Part shown: one piece after another, positions 53,801 to 64,000 of the stretch
Numbering within the stretch: the stretch's first letter is position 1
How the letters are laid out: each line of letters opens with the position of its first letter
From: Atopsyche davidsoni
Lineage: Eukaryota > Arthropoda > Insecta > Trichoptera > Hydrobiosidae
Length of the DNA: 64,000 nt
Direction of reading: 5' to 3'
NCBI GenBank assembly: GCA_022113835.1
Contig: JAILWY010000001.1
Location: 12,144,501 to 12,208,500 of the forward strand
Translations under genes and position numbers: made by a program
The notes under the pieces: generated by a model
What the model was told of the DNA's origin: nothing
The model's database searches: none
The model's input: the letters and a program-made list of their open reading frames with translations, nothing else

Positions 53801-56214
53801 CACACGCACCCTTATGTTCCTATAATGAAATTGCCTTAAGCAAGATAAAACAGATTGTAGATCTTTGACAGTTTATAAAGAGTCAAGAATAATAAAAATA
53901 TATTTATTTTATATGCAAAAAAATTTCCGTCAACGACATCAAGAAAAAAACTGTCTAGATCTCCAAAGGTATATTTTATAATTTTTCACTGTCCCGTTTA
54001 CCTTTAGGAACTTAATACGTGCCCATGGTAAGGCCATATATTTCGTTGAAATGTCTTACTTATATCGAAATTCTTATCTCCAGTATTTAAACCATTATTG
54101 CTGTAGATAGTCATAATATATAACGTTATGACCCACAAAATATTATCTCAAATGCGTAAATAACTAGAACGGATATATTATATTAAGTTAAAGATAAGCC
54201 TTGCTTTATGGACTATTCGATGGTCGTTTATTGTATATTACTCTTAAGTGGCTTTATATTAATTATTATATAACATTGTAATCACCTACTAGGTAAACTA
54301 AATTTAACTAAAGGTCGTCTAAAACTATCGATTTTTTTGGAAAAACCACCATAGAAATTGAATACTACAACGAATATTAGACATGATGTCTCAAAATAAA
54401 ACATTAAATTATACAAAATATGTTTTGAAAATTTAATCAAAATATAGACCAATTTCTTCAAGATTAACATTAATGAAATATAAAAGAGCGTTTGAACATA
54501 ATCATGGATTTATTAGGTGTTTATTGACGTTTTGGTCTCGATACTGCAACAATTTTAAGGGATCAATAACATAATTTAGAATAAAAACTTTGAAAAACAC
54601 AACTTTTTGTACAGTATAACACCAAAAAATTCCAGTTTGTATAATTAAAATTAAGCTGTTAAAATCTACACGCACATTTAAAGCGAGTTTTTAAAGAATC
54701 GTTTATTTAATTTTTCATTAAATTTATAAACAGTAATAACTATTTGATTAATTAGAAAATTAAAGCGACTTGTTGCAGTACATATAATATACTAATTGTA
54801 TAGCACCGTTAATGTGATATATTATTTTTCAATAATGAATAAATAAATTGAAAATTTGTGACCGATACATTGAAAATACACAGTAACAATGGAAAATGTG
54901 TTTTAAATAAATCATTAAGGAGATGTTTGAAAATACAAATATTAATAACTTAGGTTATGTGTGGCTATTTATACTCGTAAGTGGTAAAAAAAGATAGAAA
55001 ATAGTTCTTTTTTGTGAATTTTAAAGAGAATTTCATCTCATTAAAAAAATCTTAAAATAGTTATAGCCAAATTAACATTAAGCCAAAGAGTATTTAAATT
55101 CTTTCAGTTTCAAATAATAATATTTTAAGTGGTGTTTTATCAAATATTTTATTCTAAAGTCTTCTTTTATCGATAAAATTCAGAAGTACATGCAACCAAT
55201 TTATAAAAACAGACATTTTTCCAGAAAAGACATCTTATTTTTTCCAAACCAAACCGCTTTTCATGGGGGAGTGAAAACAAAAACAGCATATTCACAATAA
55301 AAAAGAATACAATTTCTCTTCCCAGCAAAACAAATCGAATCATTTGTTTACGTCAAAAGCAAAAAAAACTTCAGCGGGGTTCAGTAATTTAATATCAAAC
55401 AATTTGCTATTTTAGGAGGGAAGCATCAAAAGTTTACAGGGTACGTTTACGTGTTTTAATTAAAAACCTACCCCCGGTCACAGGGGATGCTTTAATAAGG
55501 AAAAAATGGGCAAGTCTGCCTGCTTCATTAGCGGCTATTCTAGACGTGGTGATTGTTTTTCTTTATCCACCATGCCGAGCCTCATGAAACCCTTCATTCC
55601 CCATAATTAGGAATTATTTTTTTTAATAATCAACGAATCGTTCTGCTTTTTTTTAACTGGGATATTTTTACTTTTGTGTTATTCTCGAGACTGAAAATAA
55701 ATCTTTATTAAGAATGTTAATTATGAATGGCTAAAAATATGGATGTTCTTTTTGGGAAATTTTGTTCTTGTTTTGGGTCTTAAAAAGTTATCCAACTCAG
55801 TGATTGAATAATTATTAAATAATTTTACGAGTTAAAAACTCATTCACAATTTAAAAAAAACAATTATACAATATTATCTGTTAAATTATATCCTTTAATT
55901 CATAAAAAACTATGAACATGATAAAACTATTTCCTAGATAAAAAAAAGTTTTATGAATATTATTTTATTTATTTCATTTTGAAGTTGCAATGATAATTTG
56001 TAAGAATATGCATGTGCGTTTATCGGGATTATTAACTATCATTTTTTTAGTAACTATAAAAATTACAATTATTTGATAAAAATAAACAGAAATTTTAACT
56101 GAAATTTCTAAAAATAAATTGTTATCTAATGTAATATTGTCGCTGTGATAAGTATTTAGTCGTTTCCGAACACCTGTGGGCGTTGTTACCAACCAGTAAA
56201 ACAGCACAGCTTAC
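50830..56214. other. AT-rich intron
   Basis: No exon, mobile element or RNA gene recognised. Small GC-richer patches at about 51370-51470 and 55420-55600. Confidence 0.45.
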
Positions 56215-56455
56215 CTAATGAATGGTGAAACTTACATCACGAGCCCGATACACTCTCCACGCACAATGGGCGGCCTCCGCCAAATTAATTATTCACCTCC
56301 TCGCAAAGCAGCCATCGCCCTTCGAATTGCTATCTCGCCCACGTAATCGGATTTCCAGGCCAGCGGAGGGAAAAGTCTCTCAGAGAGCAACCTCCCCCGC
56401 CCGCAGCCGGACTGGCCTAAAGCCTACTTCAAAACAAAGTGTCGAGCTATAAGAA
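56215..56455. other. GC-rich island with opposite-strand donor motifs
   Basis: It contains CpG-rich sequence, a homeodomain-like attaattatt and, on the minus strand, two donor-like motifs (gtaagt near 56235 and gtaagc near 56212). Short open frames are present on both strands but none is recognisable. A regulatory element is the simplest reading. Confidence 0.2.
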
Positions 56456-57214
56456 TTCATCAAAACCAAATAAATGACCATTTTCTTGTAAATAGTTTTT
56501 TTTCAGCGTGGTAGAAAGATATTGTGACATAATCATTCACGGTTTGAAGTTTTTTTACGGAATTCAAATATTATTAATAATAACTTTTAGAGTGGTTATT
56601 TCTAAATAAACATTTTCATACTCGCAACATACTCGTATATTCGATTGAATACAAAATTATTTTGAATTATTCAAAAAGATTGATCGTATGTCAATAAGTA
56701 AACTAAGCTGTAAAATTAAAGTATTTTATTCAGAGACTATTATATTAGTTATTCATTGCCCTTATTGAAATCTTAATGTTTTTTCAAAGACGTATTCAAA
56801 CATTAAAAACGTATTAACTTTAACATCTTTCATATTAGTATATACGAATAGGTAGTTTTAATAATTGATAAATTTATTATAAATAATTATAGATGTCTCA
56901 CATCATATTTCAATAGATGATTTGGTTTCTTTGATGTCAAGCGGGTCAAATCTTACAGCCCTTCGATTTTCAGGAATTATATTTGAAAACCCAGGAAGGA
57001 GGTCCTAGCACGGTGACCGAAACGTTGGAAAACTAAAAAAAAAAACATATCAGTTAATAACAACAGCAGCCAAAACCTAGAAATATTGTTTAATATTAAT
57101 TTATTTTATACGTACAAAGCAATCTCTGTCTAAAATATGATTAAACATTTAATAAATTGACTCATGCATTAAACACGATACCACCAAGTAACAAGTACAA
57201 TATTTGATGAATCA

Positions 57215-57360
57215 GTTATGGCGTCACCCAAAATGTCCGGCGGCTTGCTTTCCGGGTGCGTCGCGAGTGTGATGGATTCACCCTGATGAGAATTAATGGG
57301 TTATTGGAATCATAAATTAATTTACACAGCGTAGACACGTGCAAACACGTGCCACTCTAT
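57215..57360. other. GC-richer non-coding island
   Basis: It includes ccggcggcttgctttccggg followed by several homeodomain-type taat motifs and a near-perfect dyad acacgtgcaaacacgtgc. Candidate enhancer. Confidence 0.2.
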
Positions 57361-58429
57361 GTTGCACGAAAGGGTGGTTTACAGCTGGAGATACTTTTTA
57401 CGTCAGAATAGAATATCATTTTAAATATATATTTATATACTGATTAAAATTTTCTGCTGCTCATTGTTATCAAAATAGTGTTCATATTATAATGGGTAAC
57501 TTTTTTTGCTATAGTTTTAATAAAACTGTTGAAATAATATGTCACAATAATATACTCCGTGTTTGTAAAAGCAGATAAATACTTAAATGCCTACGTTTAC
57601 TTTCTTTTTTCAGATGTGTGTTTAACTCCTGTTTAACTAACTAAAGTTACCATATGCGACCTTTTAATTGAATATGGACATTATGTACCATCCATACAGT
57701 TCATTAAGTTTTTCTATCTCTGCCTTTAAGTAATTTTTTTATTTTGATATACAGAAATTTACGTAGTCATAATAAGCTTATCAAATAATTGAAATAAAGG
57801 TTAATAAATAATCGTGACCTATTCATGAAATGGTAAAGTAGTTGCGGATTGACATTATAAGTTCGTCACGTAGTTCCATAGTACTTTTTTTGCAATTTTG
57901 TATTTAAATACTTTACGCAAATATCAACAAGGATACATATTTATTTTTTTAAAATAAAATAATCCCCATGGAATATAATTTGTAGTTCTCTCTTTTCTTT
58001 GGAGTAAAAATACACATTTTTTGCGACAAACAAGCTATATATGATTTGTACAACAAAGCTTTGAAGAGGGTAGAGGGAGCGTGGGAAATTATAATATGGA
58101 GAGTGATGTAAAAACAATCCTGAGGTCTGGTTTTATAGAAGTTGAACTCGTCTCATCTACGCTAGAGCTCGTCACGGCACATTTTTTATAACTGTAAAGA
58201 TATTTTATTTCAATGTATTATAGTTATTAATTTCATTAAATAATGACTAAGAAAAACAATTTTTTTATTAAATTTTAATAACGGTTTCCAAAGAAATACT
58301 TGTTTAAATCATCATACATGCTGTCAGAATGGTTTTTTTTTTTTTTAATATTATTCAATTTGGCTCGTCCAATATACAAAAAAATTAAGCACAAGCACTT
58401 ATGCTATGCGTGGCATTAATTGAATCGAT

Positions 58430-58640
58430 GAACCATAGCGAGACGTTCCGGTAATTTCGAATCTTCAAAATGAGCTTTGGTGCGAAAATGAACCGGAAGT
58501 CCGCCAAGTGATTCTGGCCGGCGGAAGTGGCGCCGAACATTCATTCCCTTTAGCGGTGACGGCGCAGCCTGAATACTTAATGCGGACTCTCGCAGGACGG
58601 AGCTCGCTTTGCATAGAGACTTGAATTCATAAAGATTGCG
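58430..58640. other. GC-richer island near the last exon
   Basis: Raised GC and CpG, with ETS-like ccggaagt motifs (58491 and nearby). An open minus-strand frame exists but resembles nothing known. Lies about 550 bp before the last exon. Confidence 0.2.
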
Positions 58641-58765
58641 CATTTTTAATTCAATAAATATTTTGCGGTGTCTTTTTATGCGGGGTGCTTTTTTCTGGTT
58701 ACAGCCCCTTCCCGAACCTCTCCTTCGTTGGGATTCTACTCAACGATAGAATTCTTGGCGAGATA

Positions 58766-58816
58766 CGTATTTGAGAATAGATTTTATACTATACATAAAA
58801 CTAATTCTCAAATACG
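58766..58816. repeat. 13-bp inverted repeat, 25-nt loop
   Basis: cgtatttgagaat at 58766-58778 and its exact reverse complement at 58804-58816. Confidence 0.85.
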
Positions 58817-58960
58817 AGATATTTTTTTTTTTAATTTTACTCAATATAAACTATCCAGTTAATAAAATTTATTAAATATACGAATTTTACAATAAACCAG
58901 TTCTTTTCAAATATTAATCTATTGGTATAGTTTTCTGTATTTAAAATAGTAATATACGAG

Positions 58961-58997
58961 TTCAATGACCTGTATACCTCGTATACAGGTCATTGAA
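58961..58997. repeat. Perfect 17-bp hairpin, 3-nt loop
   Basis: ttcaatgacctgtatac, ctc, and the exact reverse complement. It lies about 200 nt before the acceptor of the last tetraspanin exon, where it would form a stable stem in the pre-mRNA. Confidence 0.92.
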
Positions 58998-59195
58998 AAA
59001 TATCATAGAAATGTTCGATTATCAAGACTTTGCGATATTTCTTGAGAATGTCTGGAAACATTTTAACTTGTGTGAGTTTTCAATAATACATTGTATTGCA
59101 GCTTTATGGTTTATTTTTGTTTCCATTTTACTTGTTGCGGATTATTTATTTATTATTTTGTATTGTTGTTAATTATTTTTATTTTTCAATTGCAG

Positions 59196-59276
59196 GTAAT
59201 CAACACCGTGCTCTCGTTGGTCATGATACAAGCCATTCGTAAAGAAGAAGAAGAGTCTTCCCAATACAAGCACTAG
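59196..59276 (+). CDS. Tsp2A: Tetraspanin last coding exon: end of TM4 and C-terminal tail
   Basis: This terminal exon encodes 26 residues followed by TAG. It starts in phase 0 after a pyrimidine-rich acceptor (tatttttcaattgcag). The first residues, VINTVLSLVMIQAI, finish the hydrophobic fourth transmembrane helix begun by the exon at 19540-19725. They are followed by RKEEEESSQYKH, a short charged cytoplasmic tail. Joining the two exons keeps the frame and gives a helix of normal length, which is strong evidence that they belong together despite about 39.5 kb between them. The basic-then-acidic juxtamembrane tail is typical of tetraspanins. The subtype (Tetraspanin 2A-like) is inferred from the whole C-terminal region. 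The open frame continues upstream of the acceptor, but that part is AT-rich intron. Confidence 0.92.
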   Translation, partial: VINTVLSLVMIQAIRKEEEESSQYKH

Positions 59277-59482
59277 AAGATTACGCATTCTAACATGTTA
59301 TTCATATTATAAATTTAAATGTTAATTTAATTAAAATTTAAATGAATATGTTATTCATAATTTAAATATAAATTTTTGATTGAGTTAGTTTTCTTGCTTG
59401 TGTTTTTATAAATACGAATCAGTGCATAGCCTAAATGTGACAATTAATATTTGTTTATTCATAAGATTAATAATATATATTA

Positions 59483-59488
59483 AATAAA
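59483..59488 (+). terminator. Candidate poly(A) signal AATAAA
   Basis: This canonical hexamer lies 207 nt after the stop codon. A T-rich stretch and a CA step (tttttcatgag) follow within 20-30 nt, a suitable setting for cleavage. It is the more proximal of two good candidates. Confidence 0.45.
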
Positions 59489-59633
59489 ATATTTTTACTG
59501 TTTTTCATGAGACATTTGAGAAATATGATAGAAAAAATATTTTTTAAATAATATAACATTTATTAAATATGCACACTTATATTAGATTTTATTTTACATG
59601 TAATTAAATCTGTTGTAACCTTTTCAAGTTCTG

Positions 59634-59639
59634 AATAAA
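59634..59639 (+). terminator. Second candidate poly(A) signal AATAAA
   Basis: A canonical hexamer 358 nt after the stop, followed by an A-run and then T-rich sequence (ttgttttaattctt). It could be a distal alternative to the signal at 59483. Confidence 0.35.
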
Positions 59640-59640
59640 A

Positions 59641-62600
59641 AAAAACTCATGCTCAAAAGATTGTTTTAATTCTTCCTCTTCAAGTGGCTCTCATCAGAGT
59701 ACCATCTTACTGAACATATATAATAGTATACTATGTATCCTGGTCCATTATTACTGATTCACCTATTCCCTACTTCCTAGACACTGGCACATTTTCCGTA
59801 CCCACGATATCTTTCTCCTTCCAATTCCAATCCTTGGATTTTTCTCTGCACAGTAAGCTTATTTTTTATTGAGGACCTTATTTCTTTTTTGTTCTAGTAT
59901 ATATATATATAGTTTGAAAACTACTAACTGTTACAATTTAAAATAAAAATTGGTTATTATTTTGTCTATTTAAATGTCTTTAAAATTTTTGTATATTATT
60001 AATATTCATTAATTGTCGGAAGTTTTGTCTCTTTGAAATAATTTAATAAAAAAATGCACATCAGAGTTTAGTTGGAATAATTTGATTTGTATTGCAACCA
60101 CAAAAATAAAATAAAAACACCTATACGATAAAACAGATTAATGATTATTAATAACAAGTAGGTGAACTGCTTTATTATTGCCAACTCATAATTTATTGCA
60201 TAAGAATTTTTCAATATAAAAACATTAAAAATACAACAACATCAAGCATGGGATACATTTCATGAAAATTTTTAAAGTCTCCTTTGGGCCCGTGTCACTG
60301 GAGGTGGGCAACTTTTTACTATTGTCGTTGGAAATTTTTACCATCATAAAAAATAATATAAACAAATGTCAAACCCTCATCATCCGCGAATTCCAAAACC
60401 CCTAAGCATAATAAAAAAGTAATTTATTTAGAACCTTGGTTTCTTTTATCTTTTTTTATTGAATTATAACTTTGTTCAAGAGTTTGGTTGAAGTAAAATA
60501 TGATATTACAGAAAACTCAACCTAATCAAGTTTATGAAAAATTACAAAAAGAAAATCACATCCTGAGAGCACTGGTGGTTTTTTTTTGTGATTATCACAT
60601 AGAATATAGATATTTTTATAGTTTTATATATATATCCTAAATGCAAGTAAGCGAGTCTTATGCAGCCATCTTCGTATTACTTAACTCTATGAAAGGAAGA
60701 CATCCAATATTAAGCAAAATATGCAGGACATCTATTACCTATTTATAACTAGGGACTACTAATAAATGAAGCTGATGAAAAAAAAAGTTAGAAATGATGA
60801 TAAGTAGTTTTAGTTCTGCATAACTTGATATATCTTTTTTTTGTTTTTATTTAATACTTTAATTGTCGTATTGGACACAGAAAAAATCACAGATTTAAAT
60901 GATAATATTGTGCTGTTGGTATAATTTACTCATAAAACTTGAAGACAATTGATTTTTTTTTAATAATAATAAAAACCTCATTGCTTCACTCGGAATCGAG
61001 TTCATAGCCCCTGTGTCAAATAATTTCCTGTGCTTGATATTTTAAGGCCCCGTTTTTTTTCCTGACTTTTCAGCTTCTGGTGGAGTAATAAAAGATTTTT
61101 AATATATTAATACAGTATCTACGGGGATAGGCTATTTTATATTTATAATTATTATTTAAAGAACAGTGCTTTAGATATTTATACAAAAATTATTAAAATA
61201 TGCACTATTAGTTGTTATTTTTGAATAAAATAAATAATGTTTGGTTCATGCAAACAAAAAGAAAAATCGCACTCATCCGCTGATTGTTAAAAAAGGGCAA
61301 TTGGCGTCTCATCTCTTGTTCTGTACCATCAGCTTCCATAAAAAGAAACGCCAATCTGCAAAAAATTTCCAGCGTCTTTACCAGTCAGCGCCTTCTTCGA
61401 AATCTCCTGTGCATCATCACTCTACATCACCCAACCTTTTGAAATGCATTTCTAATACATCATTATATATTCTATAAAATGCATTATTCAAATGCTATTC
61501 AAATATATAGCATTTGGTAAATTAAATAGTTTCAAAGCGCTTCAGGTTATTTCAATTCAATTTGGTTACTAGGCCTTGGTTATAACCTTCAGTTCAATCT
61601 ACTTGTTTAATCACTGAGTGCGTTCAAACTTCAGTCACTCTTTTATTTAGTATTTTCATAAAATCACTTGCATTTTCATAGGTTTTATGGTAATAAAAAG
61701 CATACGTTAGTTGCGTAAATCATTAATTGATCTGCTTTTTACCTTAGTGTATAGGCAATAGGCTTTTTACCAAAGGGTCTCCAGCTCGATCCGGACGGAT
61801 TAATCTCAAACTGGTGTTATTAGGCTCACGTCTCGTTGGGTGTGAGCCAATACAAATAAAACCTATATTTGATCAAATTAAAGAAAATAATTTTGGCATT
61901 AACATTTATAATAAGTTGAAATAACAAGGCTTGCATGGTTGGGACCACTTAGCCACCGCGCCGAGGTGCAGGAAGTGCTCGGGACATCCGCTGAAGTTTT
62001 TCATTACGCCGAGCATGCGCCTTATCAAATCATGTTTTCATTTGCCAAATTGAATTACTCAGCTTTGTTTACGGAGATATTCTTGAGCGTGCACAAGTGT
62101 ATACCTCAACTGCAGAAGCGGATGGGGGGGAGGCTTTGGCAAACTTATAAGCACATCCCCTGCTTCTTATTCACGTTTAATTCAATATTATATACGTGTA
62201 TTTCTACTGTGAACACGTCACTGAAATGTCTGTATGAAGTTTTCTGACATTGCGATTTGTTTCTGAATACCACGTTTAAAATGTTACGTTATAGAACACA
62301 AGTTTTGGGATAATGTATCGAGCCTTCGTAGGATCTAATTTATAATTGTTACCCATTTCACACAATGTATTGTTTACTTGTTTTATGTTTAACTACATTT
62401 TTATTTATTTATAGTGTTCTACTATATTACAATTTATCAATTTTACTCACAGTTTTTGATCGGTTTTGCTAACATTATTTACCCAAAGCGGATGCACTCT
62501 GGAAGGTAAATCAAATAAGAGGTTATTTTGGAGAGGTTCTTTGTTCCTCCCCTATTTATTGGATGATTTGGTCAGTAAAACTTTACGCGATTATCCTTCC

Positions 62601-64000
62601 CAGAACACAACCCCTATTTGCTTTAATAAGAGGAAAGTATAAGATTATTTTTATCTTTTTAAATGTGTGAATAAATAAATATGGTTTTTTTTCATTAATG
62701 TATAATCCCCTTATCCTGAATCAAGTGCCTTATCTTAGCTAATTCTTCGTAGGTCCTACAGTATTATGATGACGAATTATATATTTAGGAACGCATAAGA
62801 GTGAGGAAGCCATAAATTTAAATAGTTATCGTTATTAGGTGAGATTAGTTTAGTGTTATGCCCCCGTGGGGATTCCTCGTATTAATAGATAAGCACCTGA
62901 CGACACCTGTGTGAGACATGTTTATTTTATTATTGCTTCCAGGCCGGTGACCAACTTCGTAAGGGATTAGATGTAATAAGGGTCGCTCTTATCTTGGAGT
63001 AACATATACCTAAGCATTAGTCGTTACCTAAGCTCGACATAAATATATCCTTAAAATAAATTATAGTCTTAAGTCTACACATATAATTAAACAACTAACA
63101 ATAAATATACCTAAAATATAACAATGACTTAATTTCTTAGATTTTATAAGGTTCACTTCTACACCTCAAATGTTAAACTGTGGGTTAGTGGATCTATATT
63201 GATTTAAAAAATCTAAGAGTGGTATTGCATCTTTAAAGTTAACAGGTAAATTCACATAAAGTGTCTGTTTGAACATATCAAAGAAAATATAAGTATGCTC
63301 AATTCAGAGAAACTGCATATATAACGATATATCTAAAGATTTGTAAGTGAAACATTTATAAAATATTGACATGGCACATAATTATAAAACACGTAATTAA
63401 TTTTAAGGTTCATTTCCATTATTTTGTAAGTTTTGGTTTAAGTAATGTGCATTTTAAGTGTGCACATATAAATCATGTATTATTATTGCTATGAAATATA
63501 TCTATATATATAAATTTATTACATTCTATGCAACAAGCTCCCCTAATGAATAGCGACTTCCCTATTAAGATTATGCGATTGCAGTTTGCCTGCAGCGAAT
63601 GCAATTAAAATTACCTCATATCCATATTAGGATTTCAATTTATAAGCAAATTGCTACAATTAGATTTCATGAGTTTCTCCAGAAATTTAATTATAATTGC
63701 ACCATGGAAAAATAATGTGATAAATCAAAGTTATTGCATTATGAATTTCGTATTCATGGTAGATGCATTTTTCTGAAGTGTAGAGACTATATAAAAAAAA
63801 TATTTTAAATCAGAATCCAAATTTAACCAAGGCAGAACAGAATAAGGAGAACTCTTCAACTTAAAATTCTAAAATTATTTTTCGTTCAATTTATAATTAT
63901 AAGTGTTTATAAACCTAAAAGTTATACAGCTTTATTAGTTTTATTTATTTTAACTGCTTATTTTTAACACCTTTTGATCTTACATGCTACAACTTTATTA
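59641..64000. other. Downstream intergenic DNA
   Basis: No gene recognised. A GC-richer patch at 61930-62160 is open on the + strand but unlike any known protein. It contains a forkhead-like tgtttac and, on the minus strand near 61948, TGGCTAAGTGG, an exact Pol III A-box consensus without a matching B-box. Confidence 0.4.

Larger units (their letters stand above)
19726..59195 (+). other. Tsp2A: Giant phase-0 intron of the tetraspanin gene (about 39.5 kb)
   Basis: The intron starts GTAAGT and ends with a pyrimidine-rich CAG. It interrupts transmembrane helix 4 between two whole codons. It is AT-rich and carries the inverted-repeat element at 19791-19991, a possible opposite-strand exon near 23.7 kb, a SINE pair near 45.2 kb, several hairpins and GC-richer islands. 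The length is read from the sequence; that no exon of this gene lies inside is inferred from the clean in-frame join. Confidence 0.85.
59277..59640 (+). other. Probable 3' UTR of the tetraspanin gene
   Basis: This is AT-rich sequence immediately after the TAG. Within 59295-59375 a segment reading roughly atgttattcat...aatttaaat occurs twice. An imperfect inverted repeat (aaatttaaat, then atttaaatgaatatg) lies between the copies, so this part of the mRNA could fold. Candidate poly(A) signals are at 59483 and 59634. The true end cannot be fixed from sequence alone. Confidence 0.55.

Noticed and set aside
56235..56300. Minus-strand exon ending EAAHCAWRVYRARD before gtaagt
   Set aside because: The frame is open for only about 20 codons, no convincing acceptor precedes it, and it sits in a homeodomain-motif-rich island.
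61939..62247. 102-codon + strand open frame downstream of the tetraspanin
   Set aside because: No family resemblance, no clear promoter or splice signals; kept only as a GC-richer patch.
1..64000. CRISPR array, bacterial operon or prophage
   Set aside because: No spaced identical repeats or dense coding; splice signals, SINEs and giant introns show an animal nuclear genome.

Overview
This is an AT-rich, intron-dominated stretch of animal nuclear DNA, most likely insect. There are no operons, ribosome-binding sites or dense long ORFs. The only gene I can identify with confidence is the 3' part of a tetraspanin gene on the + strand. One GC-richer exon (19540-19725) encodes the second half of the large extracellular loop, with the CCG motif, and the start of the fourth membrane helix. 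The last coding exon (59196-59276) completes that helix and adds a short charged cytoplasmic tail. Both junctions are phase 0 with good splice signals, so the two exons join in frame across an intron of about 39.5 kb. The peptide looks most like insect Tetraspanin 2A, which acts at smooth septate junctions. Exons for helices 1-3 were not found and probably lie upstream of the window, which would make the preceding intron at least 19.5 kb.

Region by region. Positions 1-19539 are the upstream intron. They contain a perfect 85-nt palindrome (1175-1259) and a decayed block at about 2018-5170, with a gag-like ORF remnant, a 62-bp tandem duplication and strong C-over-G skew. This block ends in a CpG-rich segment carrying CRE, octamer and nuclear-receptor motifs. 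A 138-bp inverted-repeat element and tRNA-like SINE remnants follow. The region also has a possible minus-strand transcription unit: an octamer/TATA promoter and short first exon near 17.1 kb, then possible tiny exons at 13.4 and 12.65 kb. Positions 19726-59195 are the giant intron. It holds a 201-bp element with perfect 25-bp inverted repeats 65 bp after the splice donor, a protein-like minus-strand exon near 23.7 kb, a head-to-head SINE pair forming a 340-bp inverted repeat near 45.2 kb, several short perfect hairpins, and GC-richer islands that may be enhancers. From 59277 to the end lie the 3' UTR, poly(A) signals and intergenic DNA with no recognised gene.

The strongest evidence is for the tetraspanin exons and the inverted-repeat structures. 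The minus-strand exons are hypotheses from splice signals and reading-frame phase. I found no prokaryotic-type system, CRISPR array or intact autonomous transposon.
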